Assembly (NCBI GenBank): GCA_944386455.1
Contig: CALXBC010000008.1
Coordinates: forward strand, 1-64,000
Length of the DNA stretch: 64,000 bases
Source: an uncultured Clostridia bacterium
GTDB lineage: Bacteria; Bacillota; Clostridia; Oscillospirales; Ruminococcaceae
Direction: 5' to 3'
Shown here piece by piece: positions 25,621 through 35,604 of this stretch (positions are counted from its first letter, which is position 1; each line of letters starts with the position of its first letter). Under the pieces are notes generated by a model that was not told the DNA's origin, made no database searches, and worked only from the letters and a program-made list of their open reading frames with translations. A program made the position numbers and the translations under genes.

Positions 25621-26553
25621 TCAAGCGCTCGCCTTAGCTGCCAGGATCGCAGCGCCGGCTCCATTATCTGACGAATAGGCAGGCTCTGCAAAAAAGCCGC
25701 CGAAACGGGCGGCAAGCTCCTGCCTGATCATGGAATTTGACATCACGCCCCCCGCATAAAGGACGTGCTTTTCCCCATATTTTTGAAACACCGCCTGCGT
25801 CATAGCAGAAACCGTTTCCAAAATAAACATGATGCAATACTTTGCAATATACTCCCGGGAAACACCGTTGCCCAGCAACGCTTTACATTGATTTTCCAGA
25901 CCGGACAGCGAACAGTCAAGCCCCTTGAGACAGGGCCTCACTTTTTCAACGATGTCGCCGCTCTTTCTGGAAAGCGTGTCCAGCTCCGGCCCCGCAGGAA
26001 ATGGCAGTCCCAGCATCGCTCCCACCCGGTCTACTGCTTGTCCGGCCTTTAAATCCAGCGATCTGGAAAGAAGCTGAATTTGAAATTGCTTATCCTCATA
26101 ACGAACCAAAAGACATTCCGTCGTCCCGCCGGATATATGAAATGCATAAAATTCCTCATCCAAAAAGTCCATTTTTCCAGCTGAGAAAAGAGCCGCCATG
26201 ATATGCCCTTCCTGATGAGAAAACTCATATAGCGGCACCCCGGCAGCAAATGCCGCCGACTTCGCCGCCAGCTTCCCCGTAAGGAAGCATGGCATATAGG
26301 AGCCGCTTTGTCTGCGCGGCATAGCAGATACGCCGATCCCGTCCAGTACCGGCTTTTTTCCGCCATACAGCTGTTCCAGCACTTCCGGGAGCTGGCGCAC
26401 ATGATGAAAAACCGCGTCAGACTGCTTTAATCCGATTTTTCCCTTTGGGACAGGAAGCAGCTTTTTCTCCATCCGCACGTTCCCGGTACCACTGTCATAC
26501 AGCGCTGCGGATGTTGTATAATTGCTGGTATCAATCCCTAAGTATATTCCCAT
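25621..26553 (-). CDS. TsaD/Kae1-like paralogue (ASKHA fold)
   Basis: A 310-residue Kae1/TsaD-domain protein. It keeps LGIDTSNYTTSAALYD (phosphate 1 motif), SHQEGHIMAAL (metal-binding HxxGH), HISGGTTECLLV, CSLSGLENQCKALL and LYAGGVMSNSMIR. True TsaD makes the t6A modification of tRNA; this shorter, divergent copy beside nusB/xseA is a clostridial paralogue whose substrate I cannot infer. Its start codon overlaps the nusB stop (TGATG). Confidence 0.8.
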   Translation of the reverse strand: MGIYLGIDTSNYTTSAALYDSGTGNVRMEKKLLPVPKGKIGLKQSDAVFHHVRQLPEVLEQLYGGKKPVLDGIGVSAMPRRQSGSYMPCFLTGKLAAKSAAFAAGVPLYEFSHQEGHIMAALFSAGKMDFLDEEFYAFHISGGTTECLLVRYEDKQFQIQLLSRSLDLKAGQAVDRVGAMLGLPFPAGPELDTLSRKSGDIVEKVRPCLKGLDCSLSGLENQCKALLGNGVSREYIAKYCIMFILETVSAMTQAVFQKYGEKHVLYAGGVMSNSMIRQELAARFGGFFAEPAYSSDNGAGAAILAAKASA

Positions 26554-26984
26554 CAGTGTATGTTCTCCGCCTCAGCAGGCTTCTGTTTCTCACGGTACTG
26601 CCTTACCAGCGAACCGAGGACGCCATTGACAAATGAAGTATCTTCCTTTGTCGTATATGTTTCACAAATCTTTACAGCTTCGCTGACAGAAATATCGGCA
26701 TCAATATCATCGACAAAAAGAATTTCATAAACCGCTACTCTCAAAGCTGCCAGCGATACCTTTGTGATACGCTCAAGCGTCCACTTCTTCAAGTGCGGTC
26801 TGATACAGGCATCGATCTGATCCCGGTTTTGCTCCACTCCGCGGAATGCGGCCAGTACTGCATCATTGACCGGGACTGCTTCGGACTCTTTTGCCGTCTC
26901 AATGATCTCATTAACATCCTCGCCCGTCAGCGCCCGCTCAAATACCAGCATAAACGCCGACTCGCGCATCTCATGTCGTGTCAT
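26553..26984 (-). CDS. nusB: Transcription antitermination factor NusB
   Basis: A 143-residue all-helical protein (RHEMRESAFMLVFERALTGE; ISVSEAVKICETYTTKEDTS; FVNGVLGSLV). It binds boxA RNA with NusE for rRNA antitermination. ATG 26984 has SD GGAAAGGATT; the longer frame to 27089 has no SD and overlaps the hairpin at 27051. Confidence 0.93.
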   Translation of the reverse strand: MTRHEMRESAFMLVFERALTGEDVNEIIETAKESEAVPVNDAVLAAFRGVEQNRDQIDACIRPHLKKWTLERITKVSLAALRVAVYEILFVDDIDADISVSEAVKICETYTTKEDTSFVNGVLGSLVRQYREKQKPAEAENIH

Positions 26985-27050
26985 ATTATAATCCTTTCCA
27001 GTTTTTATCTGCAACACCATCAGACTGTCTATATCTGAAAAACGCAGCCA

Positions 27051-27080
27051 GCCTTGTACTGCCGCACAGCAGTACAAGGC
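27051..27080 (-). terminator. Hairpin between asp23 and nusB
   Basis: A 12-bp perfect stem GCCTTGTACTGC (27051-27062) with complement 27069-27080 and a 6-nt loop. It sits 11 bases after the asp23 stop. The T-run follows 8 bases later, so it may act as a leaky terminator or attenuator that sets nusB-block expression. Confidence 0.55.
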
Positions 27081-27091
27081 AGGTATCATAA

Positions 27092-27448
27092 TTATTCCGC
27101 AGTATCCTTGACAGCACCGGCTATATAGATATTGACAGCCGAAACGGTAATCCCTGTCATATTCTGAACTTCTTCTTTGATGGTATCCTGAATTTTTTCC
27201 GCCAGGTCTTTTACCTGATAGCCAATCTTCAAAACAACTCCCAGATTGATTACGGCAACATCTCCATTCAGCGTAATCCTGACCGGCTTTGCCACTCCTG
27301 AAAACAGCAGTGCTTCTTTTGCTGTTACCGGCGGAGACGTCAGTCCGCTTACCCCATCCATGTCGCTGATAACCTGTTTGACGATCGTTGACACAACATT
27401 TTCAGATACTTTCAAATTTCCAGCCGTAGCCGGTCTGTTCTGTTCCAT
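27092..27448 (-). CDS. Asp23/Gls24-family protein
   Basis: A 118-residue protein with the family pattern VSENVVSTIVKQVISDMDGV, VAVINLGVVLKIGYQVKDLA and the C-terminal MTGITVSAVNIYIAG. These are small cytosolic, often membrane-associated envelope-stress proteins. In many Firmicutes one copy lies upstream of nusB, as here. Confidence 0.9.
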   Translation of the reverse strand: MEQNRPATAGNLKVSENVVSTIVKQVISDMDGVSGLTSPPVTAKEALLFSGVAKPVRITLNGDVAVINLGVVLKIGYQVKDLAEKIQDTIKEEVQNMTGITVSAVNIYIAGAVKDTAE

Positions 27449-27505
27449 TTGTAGGCTCCTTCCTTTCTAAAGCCAATATACAGCTTTTTCAATAATTCAC
27501 CAGCT

Positions 27506-28891
27506 TTATTCTTCTACCTCTACTTCAAAAAAGCACAGTATTGGCATAAATGTTCCGCAGTCAATCGGAATAATCCTTTCAATATCCTTGCCGCTGCCGC
27601 AGGTGATGACACATCTGCCGACCAGTTCCCGCTCCAATTGAATGAAAATATCGTTTATTCCAAAATAACAGCCTTTGATTCCATTTGTTCCGTTTTCATC
27701 TGAAATGACGATGTCCAATTTCTTCATATCATCAGTAAAACCGTCCAGCATGCCACAAAGCCCATCAAATTCCAGGCCGATGCTGTCACAACCTTTTTTA
27801 TACGCCTTGCGCAGCGAAGCAGCTGTAAAAGGCGGGACTGCATGATAGACTTCTGATAACGCCAGCCATGCAAGGCGTTCACCAAGCATGATATTTCCAG
27901 CGGCACTGTTATGAATTGCATCGGACATCGGAATATCAACTGTCGGTACTACAAAACAATTTGAAATATTCCGGGCAGCCTGCCGTTGCGCTTCTCGAAC
28001 CATTCCCCACCGCCTGTTGCTCTCCCGGTCTGCACCGGCACGGTAACGGTTGAGCTGACAAGTCAAAAAGATGAGCTCCGGTTTTTGACAGTCTGAGCGC
28101 CATCTGTCCACCATCTTTTGAAAACGCTCGCCATAGCTTTCAGCAGTTTCCTGAAAGTCGGTATCACCACAGCCCTGATACCACAATACACCTTTGTATC
28201 CATTTAACAAGTTCGCTGTAATTTCCTGCATATTGCGGTATAAATAGCCGTCTTCTTCCAGATTCCAGCTTGACAGCGGTGAACCGCCCAACGCAGCCGG
28301 GACCAAGCCGATGGGAATATGCAGCTGATTGCTCAAAATTTTGGCAAAGCGAATATAAGGAGAATTCCCATGATTGGAGTCCTCCAGGCTTGCGTGATGG
28401 ACAGCGTTGGTGCAGTCGCCAAGCGGATGTGACGCCACAGTCCAGCATCCGTCATACTTTAGCGCATGTACTCCCAGCTCCGGTGCGTCCTCAGCGATTC
28501 CTTTACCGTATCCGGCACTGTTGGATTGTCCTGCGATTACATAAACATCACCGATTCCAATAAAATGCCGCATCTCCCCGGCAAGGTTCCAGTCTAAACG
28601 AGGATTACCGTTTAACTGTAGTCCAGTTTCTATTTTATATAATCCTCCGGCCGGAATATTTTGCAGCAGCACCGACCATTCTGAACCGCTCATTTCGCAT
28701 TTCGTATACGAGATTACTTCCTGCCCAGAATCTTCCATCAAAAGGCGGACATAAACTGCCGCATCGTTTGTGTCGGCTGTTCCAATCCATTTTCCAGAGA
28801 GTGCGATATCTGCATGGCCGTCACAATTTCTTTGAATAATCTCAAAATTCTGAGGCCCTTTTTCTATAAATACGCCCGGTCTTTCTGCCAT
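27506..28891 (-). CDS. Sialate O-acetylesterase-like SGNH hydrolase
   Basis: A 461-residue SGNH esterase. Block I Ser is in VYVIAGQSNSAGYGKG; LWYQGCGDTDF follows in the middle, and the catalytic Asp/His pair is in MSDAIHNSAAGN. The N-terminal 110 residues look like a beta-sandwich. No signal peptide, so it probably removes acetyl groups from imported sugars in the cytosol. ATG 28891 (MAERPG) is chosen over 28912 although the SD is weak in both cases. It appears to be a single gene between the acpP and asp23 transcripts. Confidence 0.82.
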   Translation of the reverse strand: MAERPGVFIEKGPQNFEIIQRNCDGHADIALSGKWIGTADTNDAAVYVRLLMEDSGQEVISYTKCEMSGSEWSVLLQNIPAGGLYKIETGLQLNGNPRLDWNLAGEMRHFIGIGDVYVIAGQSNSAGYGKGIAEDAPELGVHALKYDGCWTVASHPLGDCTNAVHHASLEDSNHGNSPYIRFAKILSNQLHIPIGLVPAALGGSPLSSWNLEEDGYLYRNMQEITANLLNGYKGVLWYQGCGDTDFQETAESYGERFQKMVDRWRSDCQKPELIFLTCQLNRYRAGADRESNRRWGMVREAQRQAARNISNCFVVPTVDIPMSDAIHNSAAGNIMLGERLAWLALSEVYHAVPPFTAASLRKAYKKGCDSIGLEFDGLCGMLDGFTDDMKKLDIVISDENGTNGIKGCYFGINDIFIQLERELVGRCVITCGSGKDIERIIPIDCGTFMPILCFFEVEVEE

Positions 28892-29038
28892 ATTGCCACC
28901 GCCCTGAATCAATTAGTGGTTTTTGTTTTATTATATCACAAAATTTGATGCATGGGAATAGCTTTGCACATTTATTTCAGCGTTGTTTTTCACAAAGTCT
29001 GATTGGTTATTGCCCGGCAATACTTTGCTCAAGAACGA

Positions 29039-29596
29039 TCAATCAGTCAGGGCTTCCAATTGATCGGCCAGGCTGCTAAGTTCCTTTATGTCCGGCTCAT
29101 CCTTTTCCATCGCAGTTTTACATTTTTCCACCAGCCGGTCAGCCTGTATTTTTTTCTCTCCACTCAGTCCGTTCGCTACCTGCAACAGCTGCTGAAGCCG
29201 ATGATATTCTTCAAATAGCTGGTGTTCCTTTTTCAGTTCTGAAAACAGGTCAATAACCTTCCATTCCCGGTTATGCTCTGTCAAAACCGCTTTCAAGGAA
29301 ACCGGCTCGATTCCTTCCTGTCTGCAGCGAGACAAAAAACGATCCAAGGACGAACGGCTGAAGCCGCAAAATATCATCAATTCATCCTGCGGCGCCGGAC
29401 CGGAATAGCTTTCTGTCTTTTCCGAGCTGTGTCCGCTCAACACCAAAGCGCCAAGCTTCTGTCCTAAATCCTTTTCTGCTATGGTAACCGTTTTAATCCC
29501 CATATTTTCTGCCAGCTTTCGAAGCCGTCCGCCTTTTGGCATCTCTTCATTCAAATGGTAGAGTAAAATCATTTCTCTGACAGTTCTTGCTTTCAC
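29039..29596 (-). CDS. DUF3783-domain protein
   Basis: A 185-residue cytosolic protein. The central part (ELMIFCGFSRSSLDRFLSRC; VSLKAVLTEHNREWKVIDLF) matches DUF3783 as I know it, and the C-terminal third is a charged helix or coiled coil. Function unknown. Confidence 0.7.
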   Translation of the reverse strand: MKARTVREMILLYHLNEEMPKGGRLRKLAENMGIKTVTIAEKDLGQKLGALVLSGHSSEKTESYSGPAPQDELMIFCGFSRSSLDRFLSRCRQEGIEPVSLKAVLTEHNREWKVIDLFSELKKEHQLFEEYHRLQQLLQVANGLSGEKKIQADRLVEKCKTAMEKDEPDIKELSSLADQLEALTD

Positions 29597-29815
29597 CGAC
29601 TTTGTCAGCTCCTTCGTGCAGCATTTACTCTAATATTACCACAAACCGGATATGGTATACAAGAGGCTGTTTCACAACTGCAGCGGCTTATTATTAAAAA
29701 ATTTATCATAGATCTGCTCCTACTGTTCGTACCATAAGCGGCAAATCGCAATCCTGTCATAAAGACGACTGCAACCATTTTAATTATGAAATCAAATCCT
29801 GCTACAAAAGACAAC

Positions 29816-29843
29816 AACCGGAAGGAGTGATCACCTTCCGGTT
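29816..29843 (-). terminator. Terminator downstream of acpP
   Basis: AACCGGAAGG (29816-29825) and CCTTCCGGTT (29834-29843) with an 8-nt loop; a T-rich stretch follows on the minus strand. The rest of the 29597-29889 gap shows nothing else. Confidence 0.75.
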
Positions 29844-29889
29844 ATAGGATGTCCTTACTTTTGTTTCATTGATTACAGTCTAAAGTTAA

Positions 29890-30120
29890 TTAGTCGATAT
29901 GATCTTCAATATATTTTACGATATCGCCAACAGTTTTGATGTTCTCGACCTGATCGTCTGGGATTTCAAGATCAAATTCTTCTTCCAAAGACATTACAAG
30001 GTCAACAACATCCAGAGAATCAGCACCCAAATCATCGGCAATCGAAGCTTCAAGAGTTACCTTTTCCTCTTCTACGTCGAGCTGGTCGATCAAAATGCTT
30101 TTTACCTTCTCAAAAACCAT
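29890..30120 (-). CDS. acpP: Acyl carrier protein
   Basis: A 76-residue acidic ACP; the phosphopantetheine serine is S35 in [14 protein letters not shown]. An in-frame ATG at 30132 abuts the SD, so 30120 (MVFEKVKS) is preferred and gives the standard length. It lies last, just after accA, whereas many clostridia place it near fabH/fabK. Confidence 0.96.
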   Translation of the reverse strand: MVFEKVKSILIDQLDVEEEKVTLEASIADDLGADSLDVVDLVMSLEEEFDLEIPDDQVENIKTVGDIVKYIEDHID

Positions 30121-30213
30121 GATTTCGTTCATCCTTTCTAAAGATTCTTTTATATTAGATCATATTTTAACAGGCTTCACCCCGTTAAGATATGATGCAA
30201 TATCCCAGCAGTA

Positions 30214-31017
30214 TTATTCCTCAAAGACGCCTATTTTTCTGAACTTATTATAACGGCTGTCCAACAATTTTGCAAGAGGTATTTTTGATAATCTGTCAAC
30301 TGCATCAAACAGATACTCTGATATGCTTTCCGCCATTTGCTGCGGATTGGTATGTGCTCCGCCAAGCGGTTCTTTTATTATAACCTCACAGACGCCAAAT
30401 TGCAACAGGTCATCCGCCGTTATTTTAGAAATATTTGCCGCTTCCATTTCACGGGAGGCGTCCTTCCACAAAATGCTGGCGCAGCCACGGGGCGAAATCA
30501 CCGAGTAAAGCGCGTTTTCCAGCATGGCAAGCTCATCGCAGATTCCAAGCGCCAGCGCACCGCCGCTGCCGCCTTCGCCAAGCACAATGGACACGATCGG
30601 GACCTTAACGTCAAAAAACTCCATCAAATTTCGTGCGATCGCTTCACCCTGACCACGTTCCTCGGCACCGATCCCGCAAAATGCACCAGGCGTATCAATA
30701 AAGCAAATAATCGGACGATGAAATTTTTCTGCCTGTCTCGCCAGACGGAGTGCTTTCCGATATCCTTCCGGGTGCGGCATTGCGAAATTACTTTCCTTGT
30801 TTTCCTCAATATTACGGCCTTTGACCTCAGCGATCACCGTGACAGCTGTTCCGCCAAGCATAGCGACTCCGCCAATGATCGCACGGTCATCACCAAAGCA
30901 TCGGTCGCCATGCATCTCATAAAAATCATCAAAGATCAAAGGGATATAGTCCCTCACAGTCGGCCGGTTTTTATTCCTAACGATTGTGAGGCGCTCCCAT
31001 GCCGTCAAATTAGCCAT
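30214..31017 (-). CDS. accA: Acetyl-CoA carboxylase carboxyltransferase, alpha subunit
   Basis: A 267-residue subunit that transfers CO2 from biotin to acetyl-CoA with AccD. Visible: [60 protein letters not shown] 31017 has SD GGGAAGGTG; the GTG at 31026 is in frame but less well placed. It overlaps the accD stop by 8 bp. Confidence 0.95.
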   Translation of the reverse strand: MANLTAWERLTIVRNKNRPTVRDYIPLIFDDFYEMHGDRCFGDDRAIIGGVAMLGGTAVTVIAEVKGRNIEENKESNFAMPHPEGYRKALRLARQAEKFHRPIICFIDTPGAFCGIGAEERGQGEAIARNLMEFFDVKVPIVSIVLGEGGSGGALALGICDELAMLENALYSVISPRGCASILWKDASREMEAANISKITADDLLQFGVCEVIIKEPLGGAHTNPQQMAESISEYLFDAVDRLSKIPLAKLLDSRYNKFRKIGVFEE

Positions 31018-31888
31018 GGTATACACCTTCCCTTTCCGGCTGGTGATAGCTGATCAGCCTTGACAGGGTTTTTCGCATTTTTCTGCGCTCTACAATCATA
31101 TCAATGAACCCATGCTGAAGCAGAAATTCTGCTGACTGAAAATCATCAGGCAACCGCTGTTTGATCGTTCCCTCTATCACACGACGGCCTGCAAAACCAA
31201 CCAGTATTTTAGGCTCTGCAATAATTATATCGCCGAGCGAAGCAAATGACGCCGTGACACCGCCTGTGGTCGGATCCGTCAGCACCGTAATATACAGCAG
31301 ACCTTTGGCGCTGTGTCTGCCGACTGCCGCTGAGGTCTTTGCCATCTGCATCAGGGAGATGATCCCTTCCTGCATCCGCGCGCCGCCGGAAGCGGTAAAC
31401 AATACAACAGGCAGATTTTTTTCCGCCGCACGTTCAAATGCCCTGGTTACTTTTTCACCAACTACAGAGCCCATGGACGCCATCATAAAATGAGAGTCCA
31501 TGATTCCAATCACACAAGGCCGGGTGCGTATGGTACATTCACCTGTGATGATCGCTTCATTCATCCCGGTCTTCTGCTTCAGCTCCTGCAGCTTTTGGGA
31601 ATAATCAGGAAAATCCAGCGGATTCAGGCTGGCCATTCCCTTGTCATATTCGATAAATGATCCCTTGTCCGCCGTCATGTCCAGCCTTTCTGCGGCAGTC
31701 AGACGAGCATGATACCCACAAGCCGAACAGACCTTTGCGTTTCCTTTGAAGTCGTCCATAAACATCACGTTCTGGCAGCGCGGACATTTAAACAACAGGT
31801 CAGACGGAATCTTCACCTTGCCGCTGCTTTGGTTCTTCGGCTCCGGGTCGAATCTTGATTTTACCACATTGAAAATATCTTCAAGCAA
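31010..31888 (-). CDS. accD: Acetyl-CoA carboxylase carboxyltransferase, beta subunit
   Basis: A 292-residue subunit. N-terminal zinc ribbon [15 protein letters not shown] and [12 protein letters not shown]; crotonase-like core with [20 protein letters not shown] and [18 protein letters not shown]. Works with AccA; the genes overlap. Confidence 0.95.
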   Translation of the reverse strand: MLEDIFNVVKSRFDPEPKNQSSGKVKIPSDLLFKCPRCQNVMFMDDFKGNAKVCSACGYHARLTAAERLDMTADKGSFIEYDKGMASLNPLDFPDYSQKLQELKQKTGMNEAIITGECTIRTRPCVIGIMDSHFMMASMGSVVGEKVTRAFERAAEKNLPVVLFTASGGARMQEGIISLMQMAKTSAAVGRHSAKGLLYITVLTDPTTGGVTASFASLGDIIIAEPKILVGFAGRRVIEGTIKQRLPDDFQSAEFLLQHGFIDMIVERRKMRKTLSRLISYHQPEREGVYHG

Positions 31889-31918
31889 GAAAAGACCTCC
31901 TTACTTCACTGAAAAGAA

Positions 31919-33262
31919 TCACAGAAGCGTATTGCGGTTCAAATAGCCAATATCATATTTCGCTGTTTTAAAGGCATCGGTCCGAATCAGCTTAAGCTGA
32001 AAGTCGATATTGGTTTCGACCCCTTCGACCAAAAATTCGGCCAGCGCCCACTTCATTTTCTGAATTGCCTCTTCTCTGGTCGGCGCATAAGCGATCAGCT
32101 TTGCAATCATGCTGTCATAGTACGGCGGGATCACATAATCCTGATAAACTGCGCTGTCAATTCGTACACCCGGCCCGCCGGGCATATGCAGTCCCGTGAT
32201 TTTTCCGGGACTCGGACGAAAATTGAACCGCGGATTTTCTGCATTGATTCTGCATTCGATTGCGTGGCCTGTCATATGAACATCCTTCTGCTCAAAAGCG
32301 AGCTCTTCTCCGGCCGCAATCAGCAGCTGCTGCTTCACCAGATCTACGCCTGTCACCATTTCGGTGACAGGATGCTCCACCTGGATACGGGTATTCATCT
32401 CCATAAAATAGAAATTCTGATATTTATCCACCAAAAATTCCACGGTTCCTGCATTCCAATAGCCGCAGGCAAGCGCCGCCTTACAAGCCGCCTCTCCCAT
32501 TTTTTCACGCAGCTGCGGCGTCATCACCGGACTCGGACATTCCTCCAGCACCTTTTGGTTGCGGCGCTGCAAAGAGCAGTCCCGTTCCCCCAGATGGACG
32601 ACATGGCCATGCTGGTCAGCCAGCACCTGTATCTCAATATGTCGTGGATCGACAATAAATTTTTCAATATAAACGCCGTCGTTTCCAAAAAAAGCCAGTG
32701 CTTCCTGCCTGGCGGCAGTCACAGCCGCTTCCAGGTCTTCCGGCCGCTCTACCATTCGGATACCGCGCCCGCCGCCGCCTGCAGATGCTTTTACCATAAC
32801 CGGATAACCGATTTTTTCCGCAATTTCTTTTGCTTCGTCGATTCCCGAGACAATGCCGTCAGAACCCGGCACAACGGGAACGCCCGCGTTTTTCATGGTT
32901 TCTTTAGCGGTCGCTTTATCTCCCATCATTTCAATGGAAGCCGCAGAAGGACCGATAAATTTAACACCGCATTTGTCACAGGTCTTTGCAAATAAGGCGT
33001 TCTCCGACAAAAATCCAAAACCAGGATGGACTGCTTCCGCCCCGGTCAGTTCACAGGCCGCCAAGATTGCTTTCATATTCAGATAACTGTCCTTTGTAGC
33101 CGCAGGACCGATACAGACCGCTTCATCCGCGATCTGAGCGTGAAGCGCATGACGATCTGCCTCAGAATAAACAGCCACTGTCCGAATCGAGAGCTCCCTG
33201 CAGGCACGGATAATGCGCACCGCAATTTCTCCCCGATTCGCAATCAAAACTTTGTTAAACAT
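31919..33262 (-). CDS. accC: Biotin carboxylase of acetyl-CoA carboxylase
   Basis: A 447-residue ATP-grasp enzyme. Biotin carboxylase N-domain [20 protein letters not shown], glycine-rich [30 protein letters not shown] and [20 protein letters not shown]. It carboxylates the biotin on AccB. Full length. Confidence 0.96.
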   Translation of the reverse strand: MFNKVLIANRGEIAVRIIRACRELSIRTVAVYSEADRHALHAQIADEAVCIGPAATKDSYLNMKAILAACELTGAEAVHPGFGFLSENALFAKTCDKCGVKFIGPSAASIEMMGDKATAKETMKNAGVPVVPGSDGIVSGIDEAKEIAEKIGYPVMVKASAGGGGRGIRMVERPEDLEAAVTAARQEALAFFGNDGVYIEKFIVDPRHIEIQVLADQHGHVVHLGERDCSLQRRNQKVLEECPSPVMTPQLREKMGEAACKAALACGYWNAGTVEFLVDKYQNFYFMEMNTRIQVEHPVTEMVTGVDLVKQQLLIAAGEELAFEQKDVHMTGHAIECRINAENPRFNFRPSPGKITGLHMPGGPGVRIDSAVYQDYVIPPYYDSMIAKLIAYAPTREEAIQKMKWALAEFLVEGVETNIDFQLKLIRTDAFKTAKYDIGYLNRNTLL

Positions 33263-33326
33263 ATTCTACTCCAAACGCATCCGCCATAGCGGAAAGCATT
33301 CCTTTCCATCCGTAAACTGTCTGTTG

Positions 33327-33758
33327 TTATTTGGAGAGCGCAAAGGTCAGTTCTGCCGTCACCACACGCTTGTCACCCACATACGCCGTTGCCTTTCCAA
33401 CGCCGATGGCTCCTCTGCTTTTGATCATCTCGACTTCCAGCCGCAAAGTGTCCCCCGGCAGGACCTGCCCCCGGAACCGCGCCTTGTCGATTCCCGCAAA
33501 AAACGCAATTTTACCCTTGTTTTCCGGGAGAGAAAGCGCACAAACAGCTCCTGTCTGTGCCAGCATCTCAATCGTCAATACGCCCGGCTGAACAGGATGC
33601 TGCGGAAAATGGCCGCGAAACCAGTCTTCCTCCGGACGAAGATATTTTGTGGCAACCGCGCGTACGCCCGGCTCCAGCTCCAGCACCTCATCAATCAACA
33701 GGAATGGATCACGGTGCGGGATGATTTCCTTGATTTGTTCTTTATCCAACAACGGCAT
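33327..33758 (-). CDS. fabZ: 3-hydroxyacyl-ACP dehydratase FabZ
   Basis: A 143-residue hot-dog-fold enzyme. IKEIIPHRDPFLLIDEVLEL and the catalytic stretch GHFPQHPVQPGVLTIEMLAQ are diagnostic. Dehydrates 3-hydroxyacyl-ACP. Lies between accB and accC. Confidence 0.95.
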   Translation of the reverse strand: MPLLDKEQIKEIIPHRDPFLLIDEVLELEPGVRAVATKYLRPEEDWFRGHFPQHPVQPGVLTIEMLAQTGAVCALSLPENKGKIAFFAGIDKARFRGQVLPGDTLRLEVEMIKSRGAIGVGKATAYVGDKRVVTAELTFALSK

Positions 33759-33778
33759 ATTGTTTCTCCTGCCTTTCC

Positions 33779-34246
33779 TTACTGAATGAGCATGATTGGC
33801 TGGCCGAATTCCACGCCGTCCCCGCTCTTTACAAAAATCTGGGACACGACGCCGTCACACTCTGACTGAATTTCATTCATCAGCTTCATAGATTCGATAA
33901 TAAACAGCACATCGCCCTTTTTCACGCTCTGGCCGACCTTGACAAAGCATTCCTTATCAGGAGCAGGCGCAGCATAAAAGGTTCCGACAATCGGAGACTT
34001 CACAATGGTACCGCTGGATTCCTCGTTTCCTTCTTCCTGAGAGCTGCTGTCATCCGCCTCAAGAGTGGCCGCAGAAACAGAAACCATGGTTTCCTGCGGT
34101 GCACAGACCGCCGCTGCGGGAGTCTGTTTTGCTTCGAGCTTCAGGCGAACATCCCCGACTTCCAGCTCCAGCAGTCCCAGATGGGTCTTCGCCATTTTGT
34201 CCATCAGCTCTTTGACAGTATCTACTGAAAATTCAAATTCTTTCAT
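33779..34246 (-). CDS. accB: Biotin carboxyl carrier protein
   Basis: A 155-residue protein. Helical N-terminus, Ala/Glu/Ser-rich linker and C-terminal lipoyl-like domain with biotinylated Lys K121 in IIESMKLMNEIQ. Carries CO2 from AccC to AccAD. Confidence 0.95.
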   Translation of the reverse strand: MKEFEFSVDTVKELMDKMAKTHLGLLELEVGDVRLKLEAKQTPAAAVCAPQETMVSVSAATLEADDSSSQEEGNEESSGTIVKSPIVGTFYAAPAPDKECFVKVGQSVKKGDVLFIIESMKLMNEIQSECDGVVSQIFVKSGDGVEFGQPIMLIQ

Positions 34247-34264
34247 TGAGGAAATTCCTTTCCG

Positions 34265-35500
34265 CTAGTCTTCGTATTTTTTCATGCATAGCGTCGCGTT
34301 GTGACCGCCAAAGCCAAGGGAATTAGAAAGTGCGATTTTTGCATCCGCTTTTCTCGCGCCCTCGGTAATGTAATCCAGATCACAGTTGGGATCCGGCACC
34401 TTGTACCCCACTGTCGGCGGAAGGATACCGTCCTTCAGCGCCAATGCAGATGCAATCACTTCAACGGCGCCCGCCGCTCCCAGCAAATGTCCGGTCATTG
34501 ACTTTGTAGAACTGATCGCAACCTTTTTTGCCGCGTCCCCCATTGCCTTTTTGACGGCGACCGTCTCATACTGATCATTCAGTCCCGTCGAGGTACCGTG
34601 TGCATTGATATAATCCACATCTTCCGGAGCCACACCTGCTTCCTGCATGGCGAGCTTCATGGCATGCGCCGCCCCTTCTCCCTCGGGATCGGGACTTGTC
34701 ATGTGATAGGCGTCGTTCGTTGCACCATATCCGACTATTTCACCATATATGACAGCGCCGCGCGCTTTTGCGTGTTCCATCTCTTCCAGGATGACGATGC
34801 CGCCGCCTTCTCCCATCACAAAGCCGTCCCGTTCCGCGTCAAAAGGAATAGATGCCCGATCCGGGTCTGTACTGTGGCTGAGCGCCGTCATATTATTGAA
34901 GCCTGCGGTAGCAAATTTGGTCACTGCAGCTTCGGCACCGCCCGCCACACAGGCGTCCAGATATCCGTGCTTAATCAGGCGAAACGCTTCTCCAATCGCA
35001 TGGGAAGAGGTTGCACAGGCCGTTACCGGCGCATAGTTTGCACCCTTGAAGCCCGTGCGCATTGCGATCGTTCCTGCCGCCATGTTGGAGATCATCATCG
35101 GGATGAAGAAGACAGAAACCCGTTTGGAGCCCTTCTCCAAAAACTTGATATGTTCTTCTTCCAGCGTTTGGATGCCGCCGATGCCGCTTCCGACAATGAC
35201 GCCGACACGATATGGGTCAATATCCTTAAAATCTGTTCCCGCATCGGAGAGCGCCTGCGCAGCTGCTGCAACAGCATACTGGCAGTAACGGTCTGCCCGG
35301 CGGGCTTCTTTCTTGTCCATATATTCCGTCACATCAAAGTCCTTGACCTCTGCCGCCAGCTTCACCTCAATATCAGATGTATCAAAATAGGTGATCGGCC
35401 CGATTCCATGTTTTCCGCTTTTGATGCTGTTCCAAAACGCTTCTTTATTATTGCCGACAGGACTTATTACGCCTATTCCGGTAATCGCTACTCTTTTCAT
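34265..35500 (-). CDS. fabF: 3-oxoacyl-ACP synthase II
   Basis: A 411-residue elongating condensing enzyme. Active-site Cys in TACATSSHAIGEAFR; His motifs DYINAHGTSTGLNDQYE and KSMTGHLLGAAGAVE. The frame extends to 35572, but MKRVAITGIGVISPVG at 35500 is the family N-terminus. Confidence 0.95.
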   Translation of the reverse strand: MKRVAITGIGVISPVGNNKEAFWNSIKSGKHGIGPITYFDTSDIEVKLAAEVKDFDVTEYMDKKEARRADRYCQYAVAAAAQALSDAGTDFKDIDPYRVGVIVGSGIGGIQTLEEEHIKFLEKGSKRVSVFFIPMMISNMAAGTIAMRTGFKGANYAPVTACATSSHAIGEAFRLIKHGYLDACVAGGAEAAVTKFATAGFNNMTALSHSTDPDRASIPFDAERDGFVMGEGGGIVILEEMEHAKARGAVIYGEIVGYGATNDAYHMTSPDPEGEGAAHAMKLAMQEAGVAPEDVDYINAHGTSTGLNDQYETVAVKKAMGDAAKKVAISSTKSMTGHLLGAAGAVEVIASALALKDGILPPTVGYKVPDPNCDLDYITEGARKADAKIALSNSLGFGGHNATLCMKKYED

Positions 35501-35604
35501 AGATTCAAACGGCAGCTCCATATCCGTGGCCGGCAGGAGCGCCCGCATACCATCCTTTCTGACAAAGCACAAATGCCTCGTGTAATTCGAACCGCCCCGG
35601 TTGA

